Of a stretch of 40,450 nt of DNA, positions 15,880 to 22,166 are shown one piece after another. Where the stretch lies: the IMG/VR virus record IMGVR_UViG_3300049432_000025, positions 1-40,450 of that record. The stretch is one strand, 5' to 3'. The position numbers were made by a program, and so were the translations under genes. Within the stretch, counting starts at the first letter, position 1; every line of letters begins with the position of its first letter. Source of the DNA: a virus. The notes beneath the pieces are model-generated. The model saw only the letters and a program-made list of their open reading frames with translations, did not search any database and was not told the origin of the DNA.

Positions 15880-16159
15880 GTACGCGCGTCTGAATAGCAT
15901 CCACCATCTGCGCCACCTCATCGCGGTTCAGTTGGTTGTTGATCGCGTCTAGTAGCTCCCTCGCCCAATCGGGCGGGGGTTCTTTTGCTATGTCCGCTTG
16001 GAGTAGCGCGGTCACAAACAGCCGGGCGCCTTCCGGCGCGGAGTCGTTCTTGATCCAATCGCGCAAGGTGCGTTCGGCGGGCAGGTCTGGGTACTTGGCT
16101 TCCTGCAATGCCTTGTAGAGCCGCCCGGACGAGAACAGATCGAATCTCACGACCACCAA
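15713..16159 (-). CDS. Putative repressor-like DNA-binding protein
   Basis: A leftward frame of up to 148 residues. Possible starts are TTG 16159, GTG 16156 and GTG 16150, none with a clear ribosome site. Residues about 10-50 (FSSGRLYKALQEAKYPDLPA, ERTLRDWIKNDSAPEGARL) look like a small helix-turn-helix. A long amphipathic helix follows (VAQMVDAIQTRVLTAIGEGR, ADLIEAIAERVAERSRQQ), and a low-complexity end. It faces away from the Fis-like early gene across an 81-bp gap, the arrangement of a phage repressor and its early promoter. Regulatory role is inferred from this layout. Confidence 0.6.
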   Translation of the reverse strand: MVVVRFDLFSSGRLYKALQEAKYPDLPAERTLRDWIKNDSAPEGARLFVTALLQADIAKEPPPDWARELLDAINNQLNRDEVAQMVDAIQTRVLTAIGEGRADLIEAIAERVAERSRQQLSQQHADAERGGNPGQGQGSKGPSPAPAP

Positions 16160-16204
16160 GGCTAACGCTCACACGTGCCAATACGGTGATCTAGTGGCAG
16201 GGTA

Positions 16205-16241
16205 TTGACATAATCCGCCGCATCCGGCAGTATTCGCCATA
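16205..16241 (+). promoter_or_regulatory. Consensus early promoter giving a leaderless transcript
   Basis: TTGACA (16205-16210), a 17-bp spacer and CAGTAT (16228-16233) end seven bases before ATG 16241. Transcription would start at or next to the A of the start codon, and there is no ribosome site upstream of it. Leaderless genes with this geometry are common in actinobacteria. This is the main candidate promoter for the 16.2-31.0 kb early operon. Confidence 0.65.
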
Positions 16242-16432
16242 TGAGGCACCGCACCCCCGTCACCGCAGAGCAGCTCCTAGCCGCCCTAGAGCACACGAAC
16301 GGCGACGTTGAGGCCGCGGCTGAGTACCTGCGATCCGTTGGCATCACGGTCAGCGGACGGACTTTCTACCGCCGCATGGCGGAGTACGGCATCAAGCCGC
16401 GCGTTCAGTACGAAGTGGCCGACGCCGCCTAG
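16241..16432 (+). CDS. Fis-like helix-turn-helix protein (Cro-like position)
   Basis: A 63-residue protein expressed from a leaderless-type promoter. Residues about 8-50 (EQLLAALEHTNGDVEAAAEY, LRSVGITVSGRTFYRRMAEY) match the Fis/NtrC C-terminal helix-turn-helix: a helix, N-G-D-V-x-x-A-A, a second helix, then R-T-F-Y-R-R as recognition helix. As the first rightward gene opposite a repressor-like gene it holds the position of Cro in lambda. It probably binds the shared control region, which is inference. A 66-nt gap with GATAGGAG leads to the next gene. Confidence 0.7.
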   Translation: MRHRTPVTAEQLLAALEHTNGDVEAAAEYLRSVGITVSGRTFYRRMAEYGIKPRVQYEVADAA

Positions 16433-16498
16433 ACACACCAGACCGCCGCCCCTCCCGGTCAAGGAAAGAGGCGACGGTCCAGATAGGAGACATCTTAG

Positions 16499-16870
16499 AT
16501 GAGCCTCGCAACCCGTATCACTGACCACCGCCGAGCCGGTGCCTCACGCGCCGCCCGCCGACACAAGGAAGCCGCCGGCAAGCGGGTCGATGAGATCGGA
16601 GCCGTCAAGGACATCGCCCCGATCTACGCCGCCGTGGACCGGGCGGGCGACTTGGCGATGGAGGACGAGTTCCGCCGGTTGTACGCCCTTGCCACGGACG
16701 AGGAGCAGAAGACCGCCGTGGCCCGCACCTACGCGGTGTGGATGGCTGCCGAACGTCGAGAGGACATGGCCGTCACCGGATCGGTGGACGACGCCGTGAC
16801 CCTGCTCAAGCACAACAACGACTTCTGGCTTGGCTGCGTGGTGCCTTCGGGATCGGATGACGCGGCATGA
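16499..16870 (+). CDS. Unrecognised early protein
   Basis: A 123-residue protein with good ribosome site ATAGGAG before ATG 16499. The N-terminus is strongly basic (TDHRRAGASRAARRHKEAAG), followed by helical acidic segments (MEDEFRRLYALATDEEQKTA, YAVWMAAERREDMAV) and ending VVPSGSDDAA. The basic start could contact nucleic acid. No family is recognised. It begins the chain of overlapping small genes: its stop overlaps the next start as ATGA. Confidence 0.75.
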   Translation: MSLATRITDHRRAGASRAARRHKEAAGKRVDEIGAVKDIAPIYAAVDRAGDLAMEDEFRRLYALATDEEQKTAVARTYAVWMAAERREDMAVTGSVDDAVTLLKHNNDFWLGCVVPSGSDDAA

Positions 16871-17262
16871 CCGTCGAGACAGAGGACTACACCCGACAGG
16901 ACGCGATACGTGTGCTCGGCATCGCTTGGAACCGGGCCACCTATGACATGGACGTGGGCGACCTTCCATCGAATGGCACCGAAGGCGATATCGCGATGGA
17001 CAACGCTGTCGCATGGATGTATCGGTCGCCCGGTCTGCGCGTCGTCTTGGAAGCCGGACTCCGGTCGCTCCAGAATGACGGCCCTTTCTCTGACTGGCTG
17101 ATGACGCTCTACTCGGGCGCACGAGAGGACTGCCGTCGCATCGAGCGCGAGATGGCAGCGCACTTTCCGCCGGACGCCGAGCCGGAAGGCATGACACCGG
17201 ACGAGGTGGCCGACGCCATGATCGCCGACCTCCATGCGCGATATCCGGACGCCGACCGATGA
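16867..17262 (+). CDS. Unrecognised early protein
   Basis: A 131-residue acidic, helical protein linked to both neighbours by 4-nt overlaps. Features: VLGIAWNRATYDMDVGDLPS, MDNAVAWMYRSPGLRVVLEA, and a C-terminal acidic helix after PDAEPEGMTPDEVADAM. There are no cysteine pairs and no membrane segment. It is likely a cytoplasmic early protein and no function is assigned. Confidence 0.75.
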   Translation: MTVETEDYTRQDAIRVLGIAWNRATYDMDVGDLPSNGTEGDIAMDNAVAWMYRSPGLRVVLEAGLRSLQNDGPFSDWLMTLYSGAREDCRRIEREMAAHFPPDAEPEGMTPDEVADAMIADLHARYPDADR

Positions 17263-17435
17263 CAGACAAAGCCGTCTGGAGCAAGGCCGTCCTCAACCTC
17301 CGCAAGGCCGAACGTCGCCAAGCCACCCGCCGCGCCCCTGAGACAACAGAGCCCCACTTCCTGGTCCTACTGGCCGTGGCCCTCATCTGTTCCGTGGCTG
17401 TAGGTGCGGCGATGGTCGCAGCGTGGACGCTGTGA
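17259..17435 (+). CDS. Small single-span membrane protein
   Basis: A 58-residue protein, ATG overlapping the upstream stop. The first 30 residues are basic (KAVLNLRKAERRQATRRAPE), followed by one transmembrane helix (HFLVLLAVALICSVAVGAAM then VAAWTL) up to the C-terminus. The charge pattern predicts N-inside topology. Early-expressed small membrane proteins of phages often alter the host envelope or exclude other phages. That role is inference. Confidence 0.7.
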   Translation: MTDKAVWSKAVLNLRKAERRQATRRAPETTEPHFLVLLAVALICSVAVGAAMVAAWTL

Positions 17436-17629
17436 GCCGCCACGTCGAAGAAGGAGCCGGGGCCGAGTACGCCGATCCCCGCGACTACACCTGCGACTAC
17501 TGCGCCCGCATGACTTACCGCGGCCTGCTCCATCAGGTCAACCTCGGCGGCTCTATCTCGATGCTCTGCGACTCATGTTTTCAGCGCCAACAGGACGAGT
17601 ACGAGCGGCTGACTCGGGGTGCGGCATGA
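17432..17629 (+). CDS. Zinc-finger mini-protein
   Basis: A 65-residue protein starting at GTG 17432, chosen because it overlaps the upstream TGA as GTGA. Two cysteine pairs (CDYC near residue 24 and CDSC near residue 50) are spaced like a treble-clef or zinc ribbon, with MTYRGLLHQVNLGGSISM between. It is probably a small nucleic-acid or protein-binding module, one of about ten such mini-proteins in this region. No specific family is assigned. Confidence 0.7.
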   Translation: MSRHVEEGAGAEYADPRDYTCDYCARMTYRGLLHQVNLGGSISMLCDSCFQRQQDEYERLTRGAA

Positions 17630-17829
17630 CGACTTCGATCGAGAAGGTTCACACCCGAGCGGAAGACTTGCTCCTCTGCCCCAAGTGCGGCAGCCACGGC
17701 TCACTTCGCCGCATCGGTGGCGGAAAACTGGCATCCCGATTCCGATGCCAAGCCCGCACCTATCCGACCTACTGCCGATTCAGCTTCGTCGTCAATGACA
17801 AGGTGCTCGTTGGAGCGATGCCCCGATGA
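17626..17829 (+). CDS. Zinc-ribbon mini-protein
   Basis: A 67-residue protein from ATG 17626. It has CPKCGSHGSLRRIGGG, then FRCQARTYPTYCRFSFVV, a four-cysteine ribbon with basic turns between the pairs, the shape of transcription-factor-like zinc ribbons. It overlaps both neighbours by 4 nt. It might bind nucleic acid or host RNA polymerase, which is a guess from fold type. Confidence 0.7.
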   Translation: MTTSIEKVHTRAEDLLLCPKCGSHGSLRRIGGGKLASRFRCQARTYPTYCRFSFVVNDKVLVGAMPR

Positions 17830-18392
17830 CTGTCTCGCTATACCAACTAGTCGAGCACCCGATCCCGATGGACAAGCCGGCTGAAGACCTCGCTGCCCGC
17901 GCCCTTCGACAGATGAACGGTGAGGAGAAGCAGGACATGCTCCTCCAGCTCGTCACTGAATGGGTGTCTGGCCGCCAGCGTGAGGAAACCCGGCGCATCG
18001 AACGGCAAGCTATCTACGAGTCGCAGCGTGACGACCGTCGTGAGCGCCGACAGTGGCGGAAGCGATTGGACGACCTCCGTGAGAACGATCCTGACGAGTA
18101 TCGCCGCCGCTACACCTTCGCAGGCGTCACCGAACAACTGGAGGAGATGCGTCGCGACATCAAGCTAGAAGTCACCGCTGAACTCCTGGCCTCGTCGTTC
18201 GCCGTAGGCGATGGCCGGACGGTGACATGGGGTGAGGCAACCGCAGACGATCACCGAGAGCGGGCCGTCCTCCTCGGAAAGAACGTCATCGGCAATCTGA
18301 CGACGATGCTCCTCCACGAGCAGGCCGCGGAGATGATCGAGTCGGCAGGCGTTGCCAGTCTCGGCCAGACCCGTCAGGCGGTGGCGGCGTGA
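17826..18392 (+). CDS. Coiled-coil early protein
   Basis: A 188-residue protein. Residues about 45-110 are a long charged helix (REETRRIERQAIYESQRDDR, RERRQWRKRLDDLRENDPDE), and 110-130 continue with EQLEEMRRDIKLEVTAELL. The C-terminal part (AVLLGKNVIGNLTTMLLHEQ) is also helical. Such proteins often form dimers or scaffolds. No enzyme motif is visible and no family is assigned. Confidence 0.75.
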   Translation: MTVSLYQLVEHPIPMDKPAEDLAARALRQMNGEEKQDMLLQLVTEWVSGRQREETRRIERQAIYESQRDDRRERRQWRKRLDDLRENDPDEYRRRYTFAGVTEQLEEMRRDIKLEVTAELLASSFAVGDGRTVTWGEATADDHRERAVLLGKNVIGNLTTMLLHEQAAEMIESAGVASLGQTRQAVAA

Positions 18393-18628
18393 CCACTCAA
18401 ACCGTGACGGAGTTCACGTGTGACCGATGCGGTCACGAGACAAAGGGATACCTGCGAGACGAGTCGATCGTTGGCCTCCCATTCCGCTGGGTATCTCTAG
18501 TCCGTACCCAATCCTTTGGGCTGGCGGAAGTTGATAACGGCGGTAGCCGGGACGATACGATGGACCTATGTCCCGACTGCGCCGAGTCCTTTGAGGTCTG
18601 GCGCGTCCAGTCGGCGGTCCCGGCATGA
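18389..18628 (+). CDS. Zinc-ribbon mini-protein
   Basis: A 79-residue protein with GTG start in GTGA overlap. The pairs CDRCGHETKG near the start and CPDCAESFEVW near the end bracket a beta-rich middle with an exposed GLAEVDNGGSRDD loop, giving a typical ribbon or rubredoxin-like knuckle pair. Function is unknown; it is one of a run of similar small zinc proteins. Confidence 0.7.
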   Translation: MTTQTVTEFTCDRCGHETKGYLRDESIVGLPFRWVSLVRTQSFGLAEVDNGGSRDDTMDLCPDCAESFEVWRVQSAVPA

Positions 18629-18801
18629 CCATTGAAGCCCTACTCGACCGCCTAGACGTGATGCAGGCCACCATCGAAGCCCATCCGGGCGAACCGCTGT
18701 TCGACCTCGGCTCCCACGCAGCCATCGAGGCGATCCGGGGCTGGGCCATCGAGCTACGGGATGCACCGACGCTGGCTCAGATTGAGCGAGGCGCGGTATG
18801 A
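18625..18801 (+). CDS. Unrecognised small acidic protein
   Basis: A 58-residue helical protein joined to both neighbours by ATGA overlaps. It reads TIEALLDRLDVMQATIEAHP, then LGSHAAIEAIRGWAIELRDA, with two or three amphipathic helices and no cysteine. Codon usage and overlaps support that it is translated. Confidence 0.65.
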   Translation: MTIEALLDRLDVMQATIEAHPGEPLFDLGSHAAIEAIRGWAIELRDAPTLAQIERGAV

Positions 18802-19562
18802 GCGGCCTCGCAACGACCCGCGCCATCGAGCGCACCAACGGCCACCTGTACACCTACGTCGATGCGGAGGGCCGCCACGGTCCCTACCCCGGTGCGACGG
18901 CCATCACGGGCCTCCAGGACTCTCTCGGAGGCGTTGACGGGCTGATGACGTGGGGAGTGAATCTCGCCCTCGATGAAGTGGAGCGACACAAGGACTTCTC
19001 ACAAGAGGAATGGGCCGGCATCCGCTCGTTGGCCCTCGCCGCCAAGAACAAGCCCCGCGACCTCGGCACGGCCATCCATGCCGTCTGCGACCAGATCAAC
19101 CGGGGCATCCCACCAAACATGTTCACCGATGGCGTAGCGCCCTACATCGCCCAGTACGGGGCCGCTCTGTTCCAGAAGGGCATCCGCGTCCTTGCTTCTG
19201 AGCGATTCGTGGTGAACACCGACATCGGTTTCGGAGGGACCTACGACTCCATCGTGGAGATCGACGGCGAGACCGGACCGCTGGACGTGAAGTCGGGCAA
19301 GGAGAAGCCCTCGCAACGGCTCCAGCTCACGGCCCTGTCGATGGGCCAGTGGCACGGCGAAGCAGGTCTTGAGGCCGAGCCGATGCCGGCCATGAGCGGG
19401 GTCGGATTCATCCTCCTGCTCCGTCCTGACGGCTACGAGCTGGTGCGGCACGAGATCACCGACGCCGACCGCGAGCACGTCATCCACCTGGTCGAGACCT
19501 TCCACCGCATTAGGAACTGGGCGTCGCAGTTCACTCCTACCGCGCTGAGAGAGGTTGCTTGA
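18798..19562 (+). CDS. PD-(D/E)XK exonuclease (Cas4/RecB-like)
   Basis: A 254-residue protein. Motifs in order: conserved helix with KNKPRDLGTAIHAVCDQI (about 83-100, G-T-x-x-H), GFGGTYDSIVEIDGETGPLD (about 144-163) with the first catalytic Asp in TYDS, then the D-V-K catalytic triplet in LDVKSGKEKPSQRLQLTALS with the helix QLTALS as motif IV. This matches phage Cas4- or RecB-type 5' exonucleases used for recombination or host DNA turnover. No CxxC cluster for an iron-sulfur centre is seen, so it is closer to the RecB-type nuclease form. Confidence 0.85.
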   Translation: MSGLATTRAIERTNGHLYTYVDAEGRHGPYPGATAITGLQDSLGGVDGLMTWGVNLALDEVERHKDFSQEEWAGIRSLALAAKNKPRDLGTAIHAVCDQINRGIPPNMFTDGVAPYIAQYGAALFQKGIRVLASERFVVNTDIGFGGTYDSIVEIDGETGPLDVKSGKEKPSQRLQLTALSMGQWHGEAGLEAEPMPAMSGVGFILLLRPDGYELVRHEITDADREHVIHLVETFHRIRNWASQFTPTALREVA

Positions 19563-20002
19563 TGGTCGGGAGTATCTACCAGAACGGGCGAACCCCCGAG
19601 GAACGGTTCTGGAATCAAGTGCGCCGAAGTGAGGGCTGCTGGGAGTGGATCGGGATCGCCGACGCGGATGGCTATGGCAAGTTCACCGCCGCGGGTAAGC
19701 GGTCCAAGGCCCATAGGTGGGCGTGGACTCAGACGAACGGCCCCATTCCCGAGGGCCTGAATGTCCTGCATCACTGCGACAACCCGCCGTGCGTTCGACC
19801 GGAGCATTTGTTCCTCGGTACGCAGCGCGACAACTTGCGTGATATGGCGGCGAAGCGTCGCACGCACAAGACCCATTGCAAGCGGGGACACGAGCGATGG
19901 GGCGACAACCTCTACACCGAACCATCGGGCAAGACGCATTGCCGGAAGTGCCTGACGCTCAAATCAAGGCGGCAGGAACAACGAAAGAGAGACGCAGCAT
20001 GA
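19562..20002 (+). CDS. HNH endonuclease (HNH_3 type)
   Basis: A 146-residue protein starting at ATG 19562, one base into the upstream stop. FWNQVRRSEGCWEWIGIADA, GYGKF and KAHRWAWTQTNGPIPEG lead to the catalytic stretch VLHHCDNPPCVRPEHLFLGT with the His-His, Asn and His of the motif. A C-terminal zinc part follows (HCKRGHERWGDN, CRKCL). It is a paralogue of the protein at 21518. Such genes are usually free-standing homing endonucleases. Its codon use is somewhat less GC-skewed than its neighbours. Confidence 0.9.
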   Translation: MVGSIYQNGRTPEERFWNQVRRSEGCWEWIGIADADGYGKFTAAGKRSKAHRWAWTQTNGPIPEGLNVLHHCDNPPCVRPEHLFLGTQRDNLRDMAAKRRTHKTHCKRGHERWGDNLYTEPSGKTHCRKCLTLKSRRQEQRKRDAA

Positions 20003-20355
20003 GCCGCGAACGACTAGCCAACGCCTTCGACGCCGCAGCCGAAGCTCTCGCCCAACTGGCGCTGGAGCTGCGCGGCACTGATTCACCGGTTGCTCGGGCC
20101 GGTGTTGGGTCTGAGGTGGAGGGTGCCACGGCGACCCCCCCGCCGTCCTCTGCCTCGGACCCTCTCACTACCGTTCTAGGCCAGTGCCCCGACCATCAGA
20201 CGGCATGGACCGTCAAGGCCGGTGGCATCAGCAAGAACGGCAAGCCCTACCCGGCATTTTGGCGCTGCAACGAGCGGACCGATGGCGAGTACTGCCAGAA
20301 GCGGCCGACTCCGGCATGGGATAAGTCGCACCCGATCCAGTTGGTTCCGGCGTGA
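19999..20355 (+). CDS. Zinc-binding early protein
   Basis: A 118-residue protein. The N-terminal helix is alanine-rich (RLANAFDAAAEALAQLALEL), then a Ser/Pro/Thr-rich linker (about 40-58), then a zinc module GQCPDHQTAWTVKAGGISKN, PYPAFWRCNERTDGEYCQKR. The CPxH and later Cys residues with aromatic strands resemble small single-strand-DNA or RNA-binding zinc domains in phages. A nucleic-acid-binding role is inference. Confidence 0.65.
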   Translation: MSRERLANAFDAAAEALAQLALELRGTDSPVARAGVGSEVEGATATPPPSSASDPLTTVLGQCPDHQTAWTVKAGGISKNGKPYPAFWRCNERTDGEYCQKRPTPAWDKSHPIQLVPA

Positions 20356-20759
20356 TCGTAGGCTCCCTGCATGACGGCGACTGCCGCGGGCCGGGACCGG
20401 ACTGCCGCTGTACGCCCATGTACATCGCCAAGCCGAAGAAGGCAGCGAAGCGTCGCGGCCACCGCGACCCGGTAAGCCCCGAAGTCGCTGAGTTCGTGGC
20501 CGAGCAGGACGGCATGTGCGTCATGGCGATCCTCGACTCGAACCACACCTGCCGCGATCGCTGGGGGAACGAGATTCACCCGGCGGGGGAGTACGAGCTA
20601 GACCACATCTACACGCTGGGTATCGGTCGAAGAGGTCCTTCGACTCCTGAGAACCTGGTCCGGCTGTGTCCGTGGGGACATCGGGAAAAGACCGATAACG
20701 CTCGCCGCTGGCGGCCTGCTCTCGGAGCATGGGCGGCGGGACGGACGCAGAGACTATGA
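20352..20759 (+). CDS. HNH endonuclease
   Basis: A 135-residue protein with GTG start in GTGA overlap. The N-terminus has DGDCRGPGPDCRCTP and a basic stretch KPKKAAKRRGHRDP. The catalytic part is YELDHIYTLGIGRRGPSTPE, NLVRLCPWGHREKTDNAR: the D-H pair, the N of PENLV and the final H of GHR. The zinc cysteines (C56, C67, C111 by position) fit the McrA-like layout. It may be a host-DNA nickase or a homing nuclease. Confidence 0.85.
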   Translation: MIVGSLHDGDCRGPGPDCRCTPMYIAKPKKAAKRRGHRDPVSPEVAEFVAEQDGMCVMAILDSNHTCRDRWGNEIHPAGEYELDHIYTLGIGRRGPSTPENLVRLCPWGHREKTDNARRWRPALGAWAAGRTQRL

Positions 20760-20977
20760 AACCGTCCACCAAGCGCGTCCTAGCCCGTCTCAGAGCCTCC
20801 GACGGGGGCTGGGTGAGGGGCAACGACCTCGCCGAAGTGGGCGGGTTCCGGTTCGGCGGCCGCATCCACGAGCTGCGCCATGACTACGGGCTGACCATCG
20901 AGCGCCGGTCTGATCCGCGCAGCGCGGTTGACCAGTACCGATTGGTCGAGGAACTGACTCTGGGGCTGACGGCATGA
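20756..20977 (+). CDS. Winged-helix DNA-binding mini-protein
   Basis: A 73-residue protein, ATGA overlap. STKRVLARLRASDGGWVRGN, DLAEVGGFRFGGRIHELRHD, YGLTIERRSDPRSAVDQYRL is a complete small winged helix: helix, turn, recognition helix (RFGGRIHELR) and a two-stranded wing ending in Y-R-L. Phages use such proteins as early regulators. The target is unknown. Confidence 0.75.
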   Translation: MKPSTKRVLARLRASDGGWVRGNDLAEVGGFRFGGRIHELRHDYGLTIERRSDPRSAVDQYRLVEELTLGLTA

Positions 20978-21180
20978 CTCGCCTCAAGGACTTCCCGAAC
21001 GCACCAGCCGGCTCGTGGGTTTGTAGCGAGGGCTGGCTGATCGTCGGCGACGAGGCATGGACTGTCGCTGAGTGGAATGGCGAGCCGATCCATCGAAGCA
21101 AGTACGCGACTGCGGAGGAACGCCGGGCGGCTCTGCGCCGTTCGTGGCGTGAGTCCAAGCGAAGGGCGAGGGCCGCGTGA
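20974..21180 (+). CDS. Unrecognised small early protein
   Basis: A 68-residue protein with ATGA overlap. A strand-rich first part (AGSWVCSEGWLIVGDEAWTV, AEWNGEPIHRSKY) is followed by a very basic helix (TAEERRAALRRSWRESKRRA). The fold looks like a small beta domain with a nucleic-acid-binding tail. No family is recognised. Confidence 0.65.
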   Translation: MTRLKDFPNAPAGSWVCSEGWLIVGDEAWTVAEWNGEPIHRSKYATAEERRAALRRSWRESKRRARAA

Positions 21181-21446
21181 TGGCCCGCCCCAAGAGCTGC
21201 CCGGTGATTACTCCGGCCGACGTGCTGCCCTTCCTGAGCCGCACCGCCCACATCGAAGGCAACGTGGTGGTGACGAGCCACGACACGGCCTACACGCTCG
21301 GTGCCTACCTCAGTCTGCGCCGCTACCGGACCAGCCAGAAGCGAAAGGCATACGACGCCCGCCGTCACCAGGATTGGGTCGAGCGCAACCGCGAGCACGT
21401 CCGCGAATACAACCGTGAGTGGAAGCGTCGGAGCCGTGCCGCATGA
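21180..21446 (+). CDS. Unrecognised basic early protein
   Basis: An 88-residue protein. ATG 21180 is preferred; GTG 21177 is in frame just upstream. It begins ARPKSCPVITPADVLPFLSR and ends in a basic helix (RHQDWVERNREHVREYNREW, KRRSRAA). That tail resembles the N-terminal arm repeats of the endonuclease VII protein at 2224 (REYMAEWRAANRQ), perhaps a shared DNA-binding arm. It is otherwise unassigned. Confidence 0.65.
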   Translation: MARPKSCPVITPADVLPFLSRTAHIEGNVVVTSHDTAYTLGAYLSLRRYRTSQKRKAYDARRHQDWVERNREHVREYNREWKRRSRAA

Positions 21447-21517
21447 CGGTCAGTGAAGGTGAAGCCCGAGTCTCTGGGCCTTTTCCGCTACCTACGCATT
21501 TGCGGGGGATGCGCTAG
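21443..21517 (+). CDS. Possible 24-residue leader peptide with internal hairpin
   Basis: ATG 21443 overlaps the upstream TGA and TAG 21515-21517 abuts the HNH ATG at 21518. It encodes TVSEGEARVSGPFPLPTHLR then GMR. GCCC (21464-21467) pairs with GGGC (21476-21479), followed by TTTT (21481-21484), a weak terminator-like hairpin inside the frame. It may be a leader or attenuator before the HNH gene, or only untranslated spacer. Confidence 0.35.
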   Translation: MTVSEGEARVSGPFPLPTHLRGMR

Positions 21518-22090
21518 ATGATCCCAACGACGAAGGCATGCGCTCACTGCGGCGCGGCATTTTCTAAGCCTCACTCCAGCTGGCGACAGTGGGCCGGGCG
21601 AAAGTTCTGTAGCGATCCATGCGCTCGTGAAGCTAGGTGGGGCGATCGCTCCACGCGATTCTGGTCGATGGTTGCGAAGGGCGAGGGATGCTGGCTATGG
21701 ACCGGCGAGGTTCTGCACAACGGATACGGCAGGATCTATCACGCCGATGGTCACAAAGAGGCGGCGCATCGGGTTGCATGGCGACTAGTCAATGGTCCCA
21801 TCCCGGCTGATCTCTCCGTCTGCCATCACTGTGACAACCCTCCGTGTGTCCGGCCGGATCATCTGTTCCTGGGCACTCACGCCGACAACATGCGTGACAA
21901 GGTGTCGAAGGGTCGGCAGGCGAGAGGGGAGCGGTCAGGCACTGCCGTCCTTACAACCGCCCAGGTTGTAGCAATCCGAGTCCGCCATGCGGGCGGCGAC
22001 TCCCCGGAGCAGCTCAGCACGGAATACGGGGTCGCACCTTCGACTATTCGAAACATCACGAGTCGTCGTCGGTGGCGTCATGTGGCGTGA
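21518..22090 (+). CDS. HNH endonuclease (HNH_3 type) with zinc finger and HTH tail
   Basis: A 190-residue protein. Order: N-terminal four-cysteine finger (CAHCGAAFSKPHSSWRQW, FCSDPCA), HNH_3 domain about 50-130 (GCWLWTGEVLHNGYGRIYHA, AHRVAWRLVNGPIPADLSV, CHHCDNPPCVRPDHLFLGTH), then a helix-turn-helix at about 145-188 (LTTAQVVAIRVRHAGGDSPE, QLSTEYGVAPSTIRNIT). Extra DNA-binding modules at both ends are usual for homing endonucleases. It is a paralogue of the gene at 19562, and codon usage is less GC-skewed than in its neighbours. Confidence 0.9.
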   Translation: MIPTTKACAHCGAAFSKPHSSWRQWAGRKFCSDPCAREARWGDRSTRFWSMVAKGEGCWLWTGEVLHNGYGRIYHADGHKEAAHRVAWRLVNGPIPADLSVCHHCDNPPCVRPDHLFLGTHADNMRDKVSKGRQARGERSGTAVLTTAQVVAIRVRHAGGDSPEQLSTEYGVAPSTIRNITSRRRWRHVA

Positions 22091-22166
22091 GCGTTTGATT
22101 GGTCATCTCATCGCAGTAACCGCCCTCCTGGCCGTGTGCTTCGTAGCCCAGAAGGGGATGCGATGA
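22080..22166 (+). CDS. 28-residue membrane micro-peptide, possible gene remnant
   Basis: ATG 22080 overlaps the end of the HNH gene by 11 nt; its TGA (22164-22166) overlaps the methyltransferase ATG. It encodes WRERLIGHLIAVTALLAVCF then VAQKGMR, a single transmembrane helix. Its core LLAVCFV is coded by 17 bases (22128-22144) identical to 22873-22889 in the signal peptide of the secreted gene at 22828. It is either a small membrane peptide or a leftover 5' end of that gene separated by insertion of the methyltransferase. Confidence 0.45.
   Translation: MWRERLIGHLIAVTALLAVCFVAQKGMR

Noticed and set aside
15491-15952. 153-codon rightward frame across the control gap
   Set aside because: It runs through the DnaA-box-like region and promoter, starts inside the zinc-ribbon gene antisense, and has no ribosome site or protein-like composition.
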